Of a stretch of 7,391 bases of DNA, positions 1 through 6,589 are shown in pieces. The position numbers were made by a program, and so were the translations under genes. Within the stretch, counting starts at the first letter, position 1. The number at the start of each line of letters is the position of its first letter. The stretch spans positions 1 through 7,391 of the forward strand of contig CALAZQ010000567.1 of the NCBI GenBank assembly GCA_937926325.1, read 5' to 3'. Source of the stretch: an uncultured Planctomycetaceae bacterium. Lineage in GTDB: Bacteria; Planctomycetota; Planctomycetia; Pirellulales; UBA1268. The notes below the pieces were generated by a model, which was not told where the DNA came from, made no database searches, and worked only from the letters and a program-made list of their open reading frames with translations.

Positions 1-60
1 GCCAACTCTGGCCTTTCCGGCCACCCCGTCGGCAAACAGCAGCAAACGTCTGCCGCCCCC
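1..60. other. Short non-coding left edge
   Basis: These 60 bases lie beyond the stop of the leftward ABC permease gene. They contain a small inverted repeat (TGGCC, five-base spacer, GGCCA, near positions 9-23) but no T-tract, so it is not a convincing terminator. On the minus strand a frame starting with a TTG shortly after the permease stop is open to the edge. It is too short to judge. Confidence 0.3.
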
Positions 61-891
61 TCACAGCGGCGCGGGCAGATCGCGGCGGCTGAACACGACA
101 CCCCCGATGCAATAGCCCAGCAGGCCGATGCCGATCAAGACGCCGTCGTAGACGGCCAGCCGCTGCCAGGCCTCCCAGCCGCCGGCCACCAGCCGCTGCG
201 GCTCGTAGGCGTTGAAAACCGACAGATAGCCGACCCAGGCAAAGCTGGCACTCAGCCGACCGACCAGTTTTGCCAACAGCGAGAAGACATAGAAGCCACA
301 GAGAATGCCGATCGTCCGCCAGCGGTAGCTGTCGCAGGCCGACACCCCAGCCGCCAGGCCACCCATGCAGACCATCAGTCCGAAGACGTTGAAGGCCGCG
401 GGCAGAAACAGCAGCGGATCGACCCGGCCCGACCAGGGGCCGAACTGAACCGCGGTGTAGACGGCCGCATAGAGCACGCCACAGAGGCAGGCCGCGCCGG
501 CCGTGGTGGCAACCGCCTGGGTGACGTAGACGGCCCGCCGCCGGACCGGCTGGGCCAGCAGCATCTCCATCGTGCCCCGCTCCAGCTGACCCGAGACCGC
601 ATCGCTGCCCCGGGTGACGCCCCAGACCGTTGCCGCCAGCACGACTACCGGATCGACAAAGGCGAGGGCAACCCGGCCGACATGGGTCGCCACCTCGGCA
701 AAGGGCACACCCGAGAGCTTCTGCCAGTCCTCGGGGATGGCCCGCAGCAGAATGTCCTGGAAGGCGTTCATCTCGATCTGGGCCGAGAGGCCGAGATAGA
801 TCCAGGGGAAGGCGGCCCAGAGCAGGGCAAACGCCAGGCCGAGGAGGGCCTGATCACCCCAGGTCTTCTTCCAGATCGCGGTGCTCCACAT
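61..891 (-). CDS. ABC-2-type transporter permease subunit
   Basis: Integral membrane subunit of an ABC transporter, 276 residues from the chosen ATG. Hydrophobic segments lie near residues 16-37, 74-92, 122-150, 158-185, 192-211 and 245-268, consistent with about six membrane helices of the ABC-2 class. A cytoplasmic motif ending the second helix (SGQLERGTMEMLLAQPVRR, residues 100-118) matches the E-x-GT-x-E-x-LL-x-P-V-x-R signature seen in NatB/ABC-2 permeases. The protein ends with an FSRRDLPAPL tail. The frame is open upstream to 1026, but those 45 residues overlap the ATPase gene and are Pro/Ser/Arg-rich. The ATG at 891 has an AGAGG ribosome binding site seven bases before it. The gene follows the ATPase by ten bases, so the two are translationally linked and almost certainly form one transporter. 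The substrate cannot be read from the sequence. Confidence 0.88.
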   Translation of the reverse strand: MWSTAIWKKTWGDQALLGLAFALLWAAFPWIYLGLSAQIEMNAFQDILLRAIPEDWQKLSGVPFAEVATHVGRVALAFVDPVVVLAATVWGVTRGSDAVSGQLERGTMEMLLAQPVRRRAVYVTQAVATTAGAACLCGVLYAAVYTAVQFGPWSGRVDPLLFLPAAFNVFGLMVCMGGLAAGVSACDSYRWRTIGILCGFYVFSLLAKLVGRLSASFAWVGYLSVFNAYEPQRLVAGGWEAWQRLAVYDGVLIGIGLLGYCIGGVVFSRRDLPAPL

Positions 892-898
892 GACGAAA

Positions 899-903
899 CC
901 TCT
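899..903 (-). promoter_or_regulatory. Ribosome binding site of the ABC permease gene
   Basis: The minus strand reads TAGAGGTTTCGTCATG. The AGAGG overlaps the stop codon of the ATPase (902-904) and sits seven bases before the ATG at 891. This decides the start against the longer frame that reaches 1026, and suggests coupled translation of the two subunits. Confidence 0.65.
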
Positions 904-1837
904 AGGCCGGCTGGAAGGGTGACGCCAGGGCGGCCGGCTGGGGCTTGGCCAGCCCGCCGCCCACACCTTCGCGATGGTAGTGATCGTAGATCGTGGCCAG
1001 CCCGACCGGTTCGATCCGGAGTTCACCCAGTGGCAGCCCCGCCAGCCAGCCCAGCAGGTCGGTCAGCGATTCGGCCACCTCAAGTTCGACCCGACCATCA
1101 GCCTGGTGGCTGATGCGGACACCGGCGGCGAGTTCCGCCGGTAGTTCACCCAGCGGCCCGGCCAGCCGGGCGGTGATGCGATGGCGACGCCGCAGGTGGG
1201 CGATCGACTGTTCGTGTACCAGCCGGCCAGCCCGCAGAATCACCACGCGGTCGCAGGTCTCTTCAATCTCGGAAAGCACATGGGAGGAAAACATCACCGT
1301 CCGCCCCGCCTGCCGGGCTTCACGCACCAGGTCGAGCACCTCAGCCCGGGCGGTCGGGTCGAGATTGGCCGTCGGCTCATCGAGAATCAGCAGTGGGCAG
1401 TCGATTGCCAGCACCATGGCCAGGGCCAGTTTCTGCCGCATGCCCGTGCTCATGCGGGCGACCTGTCGGCGGCAATCGAGCATCAGCCGCTCGGCGACCC
1501 GCTGGGCCCGCTGGCGGCAGTAGTCGGCCCGCATCCCGGTGAAGAAGTCGAGCACCTGATGGCCCCGCATGCGTCGGAACAGCCGGGCCTCACCCGGCAG
1601 ATAGGCGGTGTTCCGCCGCACGTCGAGCGATTCGCTGCGGCTATCAAAGCCGGCAATGGTGGCGGTGCCGGCTGTCGGCTGAATGAAGCCGAGGAGCAAT
1701 CGCAGCAGGGTGGTCTTGCCGGCACCGTTGGGGCCCAGCAGCCCAAAGACCTCTCCCTCGGGAACTGCCAGCGAGCAGTCGGCAAGGGCCTGGAAGTCAC
1801 CGTACGACTTGCCCAAATTATCGGTGGTGACGAGCAT
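902..1837 (-). CDS. ABC transporter ATP-binding protein
   Basis: Cytoplasmic ATPase (311 residues) that should power the ABC-2 permease encoded just downstream. All nucleotide-binding-domain motifs are visible in order: Walker A GPNGAGKT at 35-42; a Q-loop region with the YLPGEARLF variant at 79-87, where the usual Gln is absent, as is common in this subfamily; signature MSTGMRQKL at 129-137, a variant of LSxGM; Walker B LLILDEP at 149-155; D-loop ANLD at 157-160; and the H-loop His at 186 in SSH. Residues about 215-311 form a C-terminal extension of the kind found in NatA/CcmA-like drug, Na+ or antibiotic exporters, so this is likely an exporter or membrane-remodelling transporter. No Shine-Dalgarno is evident before the ATG. 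It lies 55 bp downstream of the TauE/SafE gene and may be co-transcribed with it. Confidence 0.93.
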   Translation of the reverse strand: MLVTTDNLGKSYGDFQALADCSLAVPEGEVFGLLGPNGAGKTTLLRLLLGFIQPTAGTATIAGFDSRSESLDVRRNTAYLPGEARLFRRMRGHQVLDFFTGMRADYCRQRAQRVAERLMLDCRRQVARMSTGMRQKLALAMVLAIDCPLLILDEPTANLDPTARAEVLDLVREARQAGRTVMFSSHVLSEIEETCDRVVILRAGRLVHEQSIAHLRRRHRITARLAGPLGELPAELAAGVRISHQADGRVELEVAESLTDLLGWLAGLPLGELRIEPVGLATIYDHYHREGVGGGLAKPQPAALASPFQPA

Positions 1838-1892
1838 CAGGCGTAGTCTGCATCCGGCAGCCGCCGGCTCGGGGGGAACGACGAACCAATTT

Positions 1893-2738
1893 TCATGTCA
1901 ACAGATGATAGCCGGCCAACGCAAAGCCGATCACTGCCACCAGCCGGCGAATCAGCCGGGGCGAGCAGCGGCGGGCCAGGCGGCCACCAGCCACTCCCCC
2001 TGCCACTGCCGCGACGGCCATCACGCCAGCCTCCGGCCAGGCAACCGCTGTCCAGCCAACCAGGCTGCCGACGGCGAAGAGCACCGTAGCGGCGGCATTG
2101 ATCACCATGCCGAGGACGTTTTTCACCCCGTTGAGCAGGTGAATGTCCCCCAGTTCAAGGCTGCCGAGCACGGCCAGCATCAGGATGCCGATGCCGGCCC
2201 CGAAGTATCCGCCGTAAACAGCCACCGCGAACTGCAGTCCGGCGGCCAGCACGAGCAGCCGACGGCTCGGCCGATGTGCGCGGCCTGTGGCTGCAGGCTG
2301 GTGCCGGCCCAGCCACGACGAAAGCCGGGGCTGGACGGCAAACAGCACCGCCGCCAGCAGGATCAGCCAGGGGACGAGTTGCTCAAAAAGCTCTGGTGGC
2401 AGCACCATGATCAAGGCCGTGCCCAGCAGGCTGCCCAGCAGGCTCGGCAGCAGCAGCCAGACCGCCCAGGGCGGCTGATCACGCCGCTCATGGCGATACT
2501 CCCAGGCTGCCGCCAACGCCCCCGGCCAGAGGCCAATCTTGCTGGTGACGTTGGCGATCACCAGCTGCGCCGGACCCGCCGGCAGAATGGCGACAAGTGC
2601 TGGAAACGTCAGGATGGTCCCGCCACCGGCAACCGAGTTGATGGCCGAGGCGATCGCGGTGACCACCCCGAGAAACACGTAGGAGGCCAGCGGAGACTCG
2701 ACCCCCGCACCACCCAGCCCCAGCCACACTGTTTCCAT
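1893..2738 (-). CDS. TauE/SafE family membrane permease
   Basis: Predicted inner-membrane protein of 281 residues, a normal length for the TauE/SafE family, whose members export sulfite, sulfoacetate or related anions. Many members have unknown substrates. It shows the family's two-half layout. The first half has INSVAGGGTILTFPAL at 33-48 after a hydrophobic helix. The second half has VYGGYFGAGIGILML at 174-188, followed by LLNGVKNVLG at 201-210. Seven or eight hydrophobic segments lie near 15-33, 36-55, 58-80, 92-113, 119-137, 161-175, 182-196, 205-228, 235-252 and 264-281, some of them probably re-entrant. The start is supported by AGGGAG eight bases before the ATG. It begins 30 bp after the CHAT gene stop, so co-transcription is likely. 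A perfect 12-bp tandem repeat within it encodes SLLGSLLG (99-106). The substrate is not predictable here. Confidence 0.9.
   Translation of the reverse strand: METVWLGLGGAGVESPLASYVFLGVVTAIASAINSVAGGGTILTFPALVAILPAGPAQLVIANVTSKIGLWPGALAAAWEYRHERRDQPPWAVWLLLPSLLGSLLGTALIMVLPPELFEQLVPWLILLAAVLFAVQPRLSSWLGRHQPAATGRAHRPSRRLLVLAAGLQFAVAVYGGYFGAGIGILMLAVLGSLELGDIHLLNGVKNVLGMVINAAATVLFAVGSLVGWTAVAWPEAGVMAVAAVAGGVAGGRLARRCSPRLIRRLVAVIGFALAGYHLLT
2421..2444. repeat. Perfect 12-bp tandem duplication inside the TauE/SafE gene
   Basis: GCCCAGCAGGCT occurs twice in immediate succession (2421-2432 and 2433-2444). Read on the minus strand it encodes SLLG twice, inside a membrane helix. It keeps the frame, so it is either a recent in-frame slippage event or a coincidence of Leu/Gly codon choice. 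Confidence 0.7.
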
Positions 2739-2746
2739 TCAAGCCG

Positions 2747-2752
2747 CTCCCT
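2747..2752 (-). promoter_or_regulatory. Ribosome binding site of the TauE/SafE gene
   Basis: The minus strand carries AGGGAG eight bases before the ATG at 2738, within the 30-bp gap behind the CHAT gene. This is the clearest Shine-Dalgarno in the leftward cluster and confirms that start. Confidence 0.65.
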
Positions 2753-2768
2753 GCGATCGACCGCCAGT

Positions 2769-5700
2769 TCAAGAACCGGCCGGCTGTTCAGACGGCTCGC
2801 TGGCTGAGGCACCGGGCCGCGGCGGTGGCTCCGGCAGCAGCCCGCAGTCGATCAGCGTAAAGCCCGCCCAGAAGAATGGATGGGTGGCGTCGGCCGGCAC
2901 GCGGTCACGGGCCAGCTGGAGCCGGGGCTCGAGCCGAAAGTCGGGCTGCTCTGCCGTCACCAGCCGCACCGCCCGCCGCCAGCTGACAGCCGCCGGCGGC
3001 AGGCTCTCTGTGCCTGACAACTGCCGGTCCCGCAAAAACTCAATCCCCAAGTCGAGGCCTGTCCGGCCGCCCACATTCCAGCGGCTCAGCACCGCTGTCT
3101 CGGCTCCGGCAGCCACCAGATCCATGGCCGTTTGAAACAGGTCATCCCCCGGCCGGCCGGCCGACTTGCCGGGGCCACCGGTAAACTGCGTCGGCAGCCC
3201 GGTCAGCAGAACACAGCGGGCCGCCTTGGCCGGCGGTGACAGCCAGTCGGCCAGCGACATCCCCGGTCGTCCGGCCACAGCAGGAACGAGTGGCCGCCCA
3301 GCGTCAGCGGGCCGCGGGGCCAGGTCATCAAAGACCGCCATCGTGTCGGCCAGCGATGCGGCCAGCGACACCGGCAGCTTGGCCGCGGTCGGGCTGAGGC
3401 TGATCGCATGCGGAACTGCCGCCGTGAATCGATCGAGCGATTGCACGGCCCGTTCGGCCGGATCCCCCCGAAACGAGAGGCTGTTGTAGACCGCCACCAG
3501 CGGCAGCTCAGGCGGCTGTCGGCGGGGCATGACCGTGAGGCTGCGGGTGGGGCAGTACCGGATCTGGCAGACGTCGTGCAGCCGGAGCTGCTCGCCATCC
3601 TCAGGCTGTTCGGCCGCGGCCGGCCCGACCGGCAGCAGCTCGAAGGGGAGATACCAGAGCAGCCCGGCGGGCACGATCACCAGTTCATCAAACTCGTCAT
3701 GCCGGGCGAGCGATACACCTGAATCGGCGAACAGCAGTTCGGCAAGTTCGACCAACTGATCTTCCCAGTCGGCAGACTCGAGCCGATCGCTGGGAACCGG
3801 TTTGAGTGGATGGTACAGGCAGAATGACTTGGCCAATCCGGTCATGGCCCGGCGAACCGCCAGCGGCTCTTTGACCTGCCAGACCGCCGCCTGCTTGGTG
3901 GCTTCGAGGCAGCCATAGAGGCCGGCCTCGGTCCAGACGAACGACAGCAGCCGCTGCCGGCTGGTGAGGCGATCGCGAATCTCGGGGGTTGCCAGCAGCG
4001 GCGGAAAGTCGAGCGGAATGAGTTCACGGCTGGCCGCAACCTGGTCGATGCGACCCCGCAGGCCGGCAGCAGCCTCGGCGTATCGCTTCCACTGCTCGGG
4101 ATCACCGGGCAGCTGCGGCTCAGCGTCCGGGTCGGGGCGGCCGACTGCCCCTTGCAATCCCCGCCGGAGCGGCCCCCGCAACTGATCGAGCTCTGCAACC
4201 GCGGCAGCCAACTGCGGCCGGTGGGCCAACAGTTCCTTCCGCTGCGTCTGACTGTCGTCACGGTCGGGCGGAGACGCCAGCAGCCGCAGCACGGCATCCC
4301 GCCGTCCACCGAGGTCGCGGGCGGTCAGCCAGTGGCTGCGACGCATCGCCTCGGCGGCGTCAAGCCAGGCCTCATCGCCCCGGCTGTTGGTCACCCAGAG
4401 ATTGCGGGCGGCCCAGAGCCGGGCGGCGAAGGCTGCCGAGCGGTCGGTCGACATCACCGCCAGGGCCTCCAGCGGAGCCGTTCGCACCAGGCCAGGTTCG
4501 GGATCGGCGAGCAGGCTGGCAAGCAGTTGGTCAATCTCCCGGTCGGAGAACCCCGATTGGCCGGCCGCCACCGCCTCGGTCAATGCCTGGGTCTGAAACA
4601 GCCGTGGCGAGCGGCCGCGGGCCAGGGCGAGGGCCCGGGAGAGTTCGCTGTCACCCGCCGTTCGATTGCCCCCGGCGTAGGCAATCAAAGCCGACGCGTA
4701 CGCCGCCTGGCTGCCGCACCAGCCCTGCCCCAGATCACCCTGCAGCAGCCGGCGGTCAATCTCGCTGAGAAAGCGGGCGGCCAACCGCCGGTCACCTGCC
4801 TCGGCGGCTGCCCCAGCCAGCAGCAGCCGCAGCCGGGTCGCCAGGCTTGGCAGCCCGTCGTCGGCCCAGGCCGCCGCCGCCACGACGGTCGGCGGTAGTT
4901 TGCCACCGCCGGCCAGTTGGGCCGCCACCGCCCAGCGGAAGGCCTCTTCAAGACAGCGGGCGTCCGACTGCACCGCCGCCGCGAAGGCAGCCGCTTCGCA
5001 GAGCTTTGCCGCCTCGTTCCACTTGCCGGCGGCCAGCTCAATCCGGCCGCCTACCAGCAGGCCCCAGGGCGTCAGCGGATGGTCGAACTGGCCTTCAAGC
5101 AGCAGGCCGCGGTTGAGCAGCGGCGCCGCCTGCTCACTGCGGCCCTGGGACCAGAAGGCGATCCCCAGGCAGATGTCGATCCAGGCCTGAGAGAAATGGT
5201 TGGGCGGCGCCGGCCGACGTTGCAGCCAGGCGACGGCAGCCTCGAGCGAACGACCTGACGTGGCCAGCGGCCCCAGCAGTTCGGCCCGGCGATAGAGGCT
5301 GATCGCCAGTGACCGCATGATCTCGTGGGCCCGCAGCGGATAGTCGAGCGGTGCCGCCAGCACGCCGCCCCCCTGCATCACCCCCTCGGCATCGGCCGTC
5401 CCCACCCGAATCGACATGCGGTCGGGCAGGGCTGCCGGGACACTCGGCCGCGTCGGCGCGGCCCAGAGCTGGGGCGTCCGCCGCTGCCGCGGCTGCAGGG
5501 GCCGATCGGGATAGCGAATGTCGAGCAGCCAGTCCCCCAGAGACACCGTCTGCAGGATGGCCTCGTCATAACTTGCCACCGCGGACCGAAACTGGCCCAA
5601 CTCGTACCGGCACTCTCCCACCATCGCGGCAGCGGCAGCAGAGTCGATCCACCGCCGGGTGCCAAGCTTCACCGCCCCCTTGTATTCGGCCTCGGCGAGT

Positions 5701-5939
5701 TCAAGGGCTTCAGAGAGGTTGCCCGTCGCCAGCGCGACCTGCGTCAGGTCATAGGCATTCCCCGGCACGGTCCGGCCCCCCGCCGGCCCCAATACCGACA
5801 GGCCACCGAGCTGGCCAAAGCTGACGTGTGCCGGCAGGGCGACCAGCAGCATCGGCACGACGAGGTGAGCGAGGCGGAGCACTGCAAAGACCCTCGACGA
5901 CAGAAAGGGCACGGACAGCCCGACAAGGCTGTCACCCAC
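2769..5939 (-). CDS. Exported TPR-repeat protein with degenerate C-terminal CHAT domain
   Basis: Large protein, 1056 residues from the chosen GTG. The frame is open to a TTG at 6056 (1095 residues; numbers here use that frame). An n-region with two Arg and a hydrophobic stretch at 57-76, ending near SFGQ (79-82), form a probable signal peptide. Residues about 100-600 are Ala/Leu-rich helices with TPR-like periodicity (clearest at 104-165 and 295-380). Residues about 700-1072 form a CHAT domain, a caspase/separase-like fold: VPAGLLWYLPFELL 795-808, CPTRSL 835-840, LSRWNVGG 990-997, HPFFWAGF 1059-1066. The expected LSACxT Cys is replaced in LTGLPT (951-956), and no His sits in the usual strand (about 904-914), so protease activity is doubtful. 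The tail is Pro-rich. The start is uncertain: GTG 5939 has AGGGGG 15 bases upstream; GTG 5912 gives a shorter n-region. First gene of the leftward cluster. Confidence 0.85.
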   Translation of the reverse strand: MGDSLVGLSVPFLSSRVFAVLRLAHLVVPMLLVALPAHVSFGQLGGLSVLGPAGGRTVPGNAYDLTQVALATGNLSEALELAEAEYKGAVKLGTRRWIDSAAAAAMVGECRYELGQFRSAVASYDEAILQTVSLGDWLLDIRYPDRPLQPRQRRTPQLWAAPTRPSVPAALPDRMSIRVGTADAEGVMQGGGVLAAPLDYPLRAHEIMRSLAISLYRRAELLGPLATSGRSLEAAVAWLQRRPAPPNHFSQAWIDICLGIAFWSQGRSEQAAPLLNRGLLLEGQFDHPLTPWGLLVGGRIELAAGKWNEAAKLCEAAAFAAAVQSDARCLEEAFRWAVAAQLAGGGKLPPTVVAAAAWADDGLPSLATRLRLLLAGAAAEAGDRRLAARFLSEIDRRLLQGDLGQGWCGSQAAYASALIAYAGGNRTAGDSELSRALALARGRSPRLFQTQALTEAVAAGQSGFSDREIDQLLASLLADPEPGLVRTAPLEALAVMSTDRSAAFAARLWAARNLWVTNSRGDEAWLDAAEAMRRSHWLTARDLGGRRDAVLRLLASPPDRDDSQTQRKELLAHRPQLAAAVAELDQLRGPLRRGLQGAVGRPDPDAEPQLPGDPEQWKRYAEAAAGLRGRIDQVAASRELIPLDFPPLLATPEIRDRLTSRQRLLSFVWTEAGLYGCLEATKQAAVWQVKEPLAVRRAMTGLAKSFCLYHPLKPVPSDRLESADWEDQLVELAELLFADSGVSLARHDEFDELVIVPAGLLWYLPFELLPVGPAAAEQPEDGEQLRLHDVCQIRYCPTRSLTVMPRRQPPELPLVAVYNSLSFRGDPAERAVQSLDRFTAAVPHAISLSPTAAKLPVSLAASLADTMAVFDDLAPRPADAGRPLVPAVAGRPGMSLADWLSPPAKAARCVLLTGLPTQFTGGPGKSAGRPGDDLFQTAMDLVAAGAETAVLSRWNVGGRTGLDLGIEFLRDRQLSGTESLPPAAVSWRRAVRLVTAEQPDFRLEPRLQLARDRVPADATHPFFWAGFTLIDCGLLPEPPPRPGASASEPSEQPAGS

Positions 5940-6110
5940 CGATCGCTGACCATACCCCCTGACGAGACCCGATGGCAAAGACGTGATCTCGCATTGCCGC
6001 TGGAAACCTGGAGAAATTGGAGAGGTCGGCTTCTGACGAAAATTCGAATCAGCCAAAGTTTACCGATCGTGCGGGCCGATACCTCAACAATGCCCTCGGA
6101 GAAACCGACC
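5940..6110. promoter_or_regulatory. Divergent intergenic region between the CHAT and lipoprotein genes
   Basis: This stretch separates the leftward CHAT gene from the rightward lipoprotein gene and is AT-richer between about 6010 and 6092, as expected for promoters firing both ways. It includes the palindrome ATTCGAAT at 6042-6049. On the minus strand TTGAGG and TAAACT hexamers occur with a 19-bp spacer, a poor sigma70 match. No promoter can be assigned with confidence. If translation of the CHAT protein starts at the TTG at 6056, this region shrinks to 54 bp. Confidence 0.4.
6098..6102 (+). promoter_or_regulatory. Ribosome binding site of the lipoprotein gene
   Basis: GGAGA lies eight bases before the ATG at 6111. 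An in-frame ATG at 6090 is upstream of this site, so the site favours 6111 as the true start. Confidence 0.6.
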
Positions 6111-6485
6111 ATGCACGACGCCACGGCAACAGCATTGAATTCCGTCTGGAGGCCTGAGCAGGCCGTCGCGGCATCTGCCAACGACTGTGAGCGGACCGGA
6201 AGCAGCGAGAATTCAGCCTCAGCGAGCGGGGGCTTTTCGCACGGGCCTGCCCACCGGATCGTTCGCGGTGTTCTTCTCCTGGCCGCGGCGACCGCGGGCA
6301 TCTCGCTGACCGGCTGTCAGGTCGATGTTGGTGGCCAGACCCTCCCCAGCGGGTATTACCTGCAAGACGACATTCAATATTTCCCGGCCGGCCCTGAGTT
6401 CAAGCTCTCCAAAGAGGCGGCGGCCCAAAAGGAATTCAGGGACGAGCAGGCAACGAACGACCCGCACTGCACCACCTGCCGCTGA
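6111..6485 (+). CDS. Small lipoprotein of a planctomycete-type family, function unknown
   Basis: Encodes 124 residues. A hydrophobic segment (about 50-68, VRGVLLLAAATAGISLTGC) ends in a lipobox LTGC with the lipidated Cys at 69, so the mature protein would be about 56 residues anchored to a membrane. The mature part holds GQTLPSGYYLQDDIQYFPAG (75-94) and PEFKLSKEAAAQKEF (95-109). I recall this kind of sequence from small planctomycete hypothetical proteins, but no function is known to me. The C-terminus ends in HCTTCR, a CxxC at 120-123 that could bind metal or form a disulfide. The 50-residue polar stretch before the hydrophobic core is unusually long for a type II signal peptide. The only in-frame alternatives are the ATG at 6090 and a TTG at 6135, neither of which removes it. 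A longer same-strand frame reaching back to 5325 is an artefact of overlap with the CHAT gene. Confidence 0.75.
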   Translation: MHDATATALNSVWRPEQAVAASANDCERTGSSENSASASGGFSHGPAHRIVRGVLLLAAATAGISLTGCQVDVGGQTLPSGYYLQDDIQYFPAGPEFKLSKEAAAQKEFRDEQATNDPHCTTCR

Positions 6486-6512
6486 GCCCTCGCCATCCAC
6501 CGGCCCAGCCTC

Positions 6513-6540
6513 TTGCAAGCTTCTCACAAATTTGTATGAT
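6513..6540 (+). promoter_or_regulatory. Probable sigma70-type promoter for mraZ
   Basis: TTGCAA (6513-6518) and TATGAT (6535-6540) are separated by 16 bp. They match the -35 consensus at four of six positions and the -10 consensus at five of six. The site lies in the AT-rich island between the lipoprotein stop and mraZ, and predicts a start near 6547 with a 5' leader of about 165 nt. Confidence 0.5.
6526..6535. promoter_or_regulatory. 10-bp perfect palindrome in the mraZ promoter spacer
   Basis: ACAAATTTGT is self-complementary and sits between the predicted -35 and -10 hexamers, a typical position for a dimeric repressor site. AT-rich palindromes of this size do arise by chance, so this is only a candidate operator. 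Confidence 0.25.
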
Positions 6541-6543
6541 TTC

Positions 6544-6589
6544 GTGGGAACGCAGCCATTGAAAGCACAAAAAGTGCTATTTCAGTGGG
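6544..6589 (+). promoter_or_regulatory. Two GTGGG motifs, possible MraZ operator
   Basis: GTGGG occurs at 6544-6548, just after the predicted -10, and again at 6585-6589. MraZ proteins are known to bind short TGGG-type direct repeats in front of their own gene, usually spaced by about 10 bp. Here the two copies are 41 bp apart, close to four helical turns. Autoregulation is inferred from this placement, not shown. Confidence 0.35.
6562..6583. promoter_or_regulatory. Imperfect dyad between the two GTGGG motifs
   Basis: AGCAC (6564-6568) and GTGCT (6574-6578) are perfect inverted arms around an AAAAA spacer. GAAA and TTTC flank them in a complementary arrangement, with a two-base offset on the right. 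No T-run follows, so this is more likely a protein-binding dyad or leader hairpin than a terminator. Confidence 0.35.

Noticed and set aside
892..1026. Upstream extension of the ABC permease by 45 residues
   Set aside because: It overlaps the ATPase gene and is low-complexity Pro/Ser/Arg; the ATG at 891 has its own ribosome binding site and is followed by a typical permease N-terminus.
1181..1846. Plus-strand open frame of 221 codons
   Set aside because: It is antisense to the ABC ATPase, which has every expected motif; the translated product is Gln/His/Gly-rich and resembles no family.
1854..1867. Inverted repeat CCGGC/GCCGG between the TauE/SafE and ATPase genes
   Set aside because: A five-bp stem of G and C only, with no T-tract, is expected by chance at this G+C and does not support a terminator.
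1683..2807. Plus-strand open frame of 374 codons
   Set aside because: It runs antisense across the ATPase start, the intergenic gap and the whole TauE/SafE gene; its composition is Gln/Arg/Pro-rich, typical of a GC-rich shadow frame.
3149..3163. Run of GGCC units in the CHAT gene
   Set aside because: It encodes part of SAGRPG in frame and is explained by Gly/Arg/Pro codons in a GC-rich gene.
4152..4898. Plus-strand open frame of 248 codons within the CHAT gene
   Set aside because: Antisense to the TPR region, with Gln/Gly/Arg-rich composition and no domain signature.
5325..6110. N-terminal 262-codon extension of the lipoprotein frame
   Set aside because: Most of it is antisense to the CHAT gene and has shadow-frame composition; only the part from 6111 onward has a ribosome binding site and a signal sequence.
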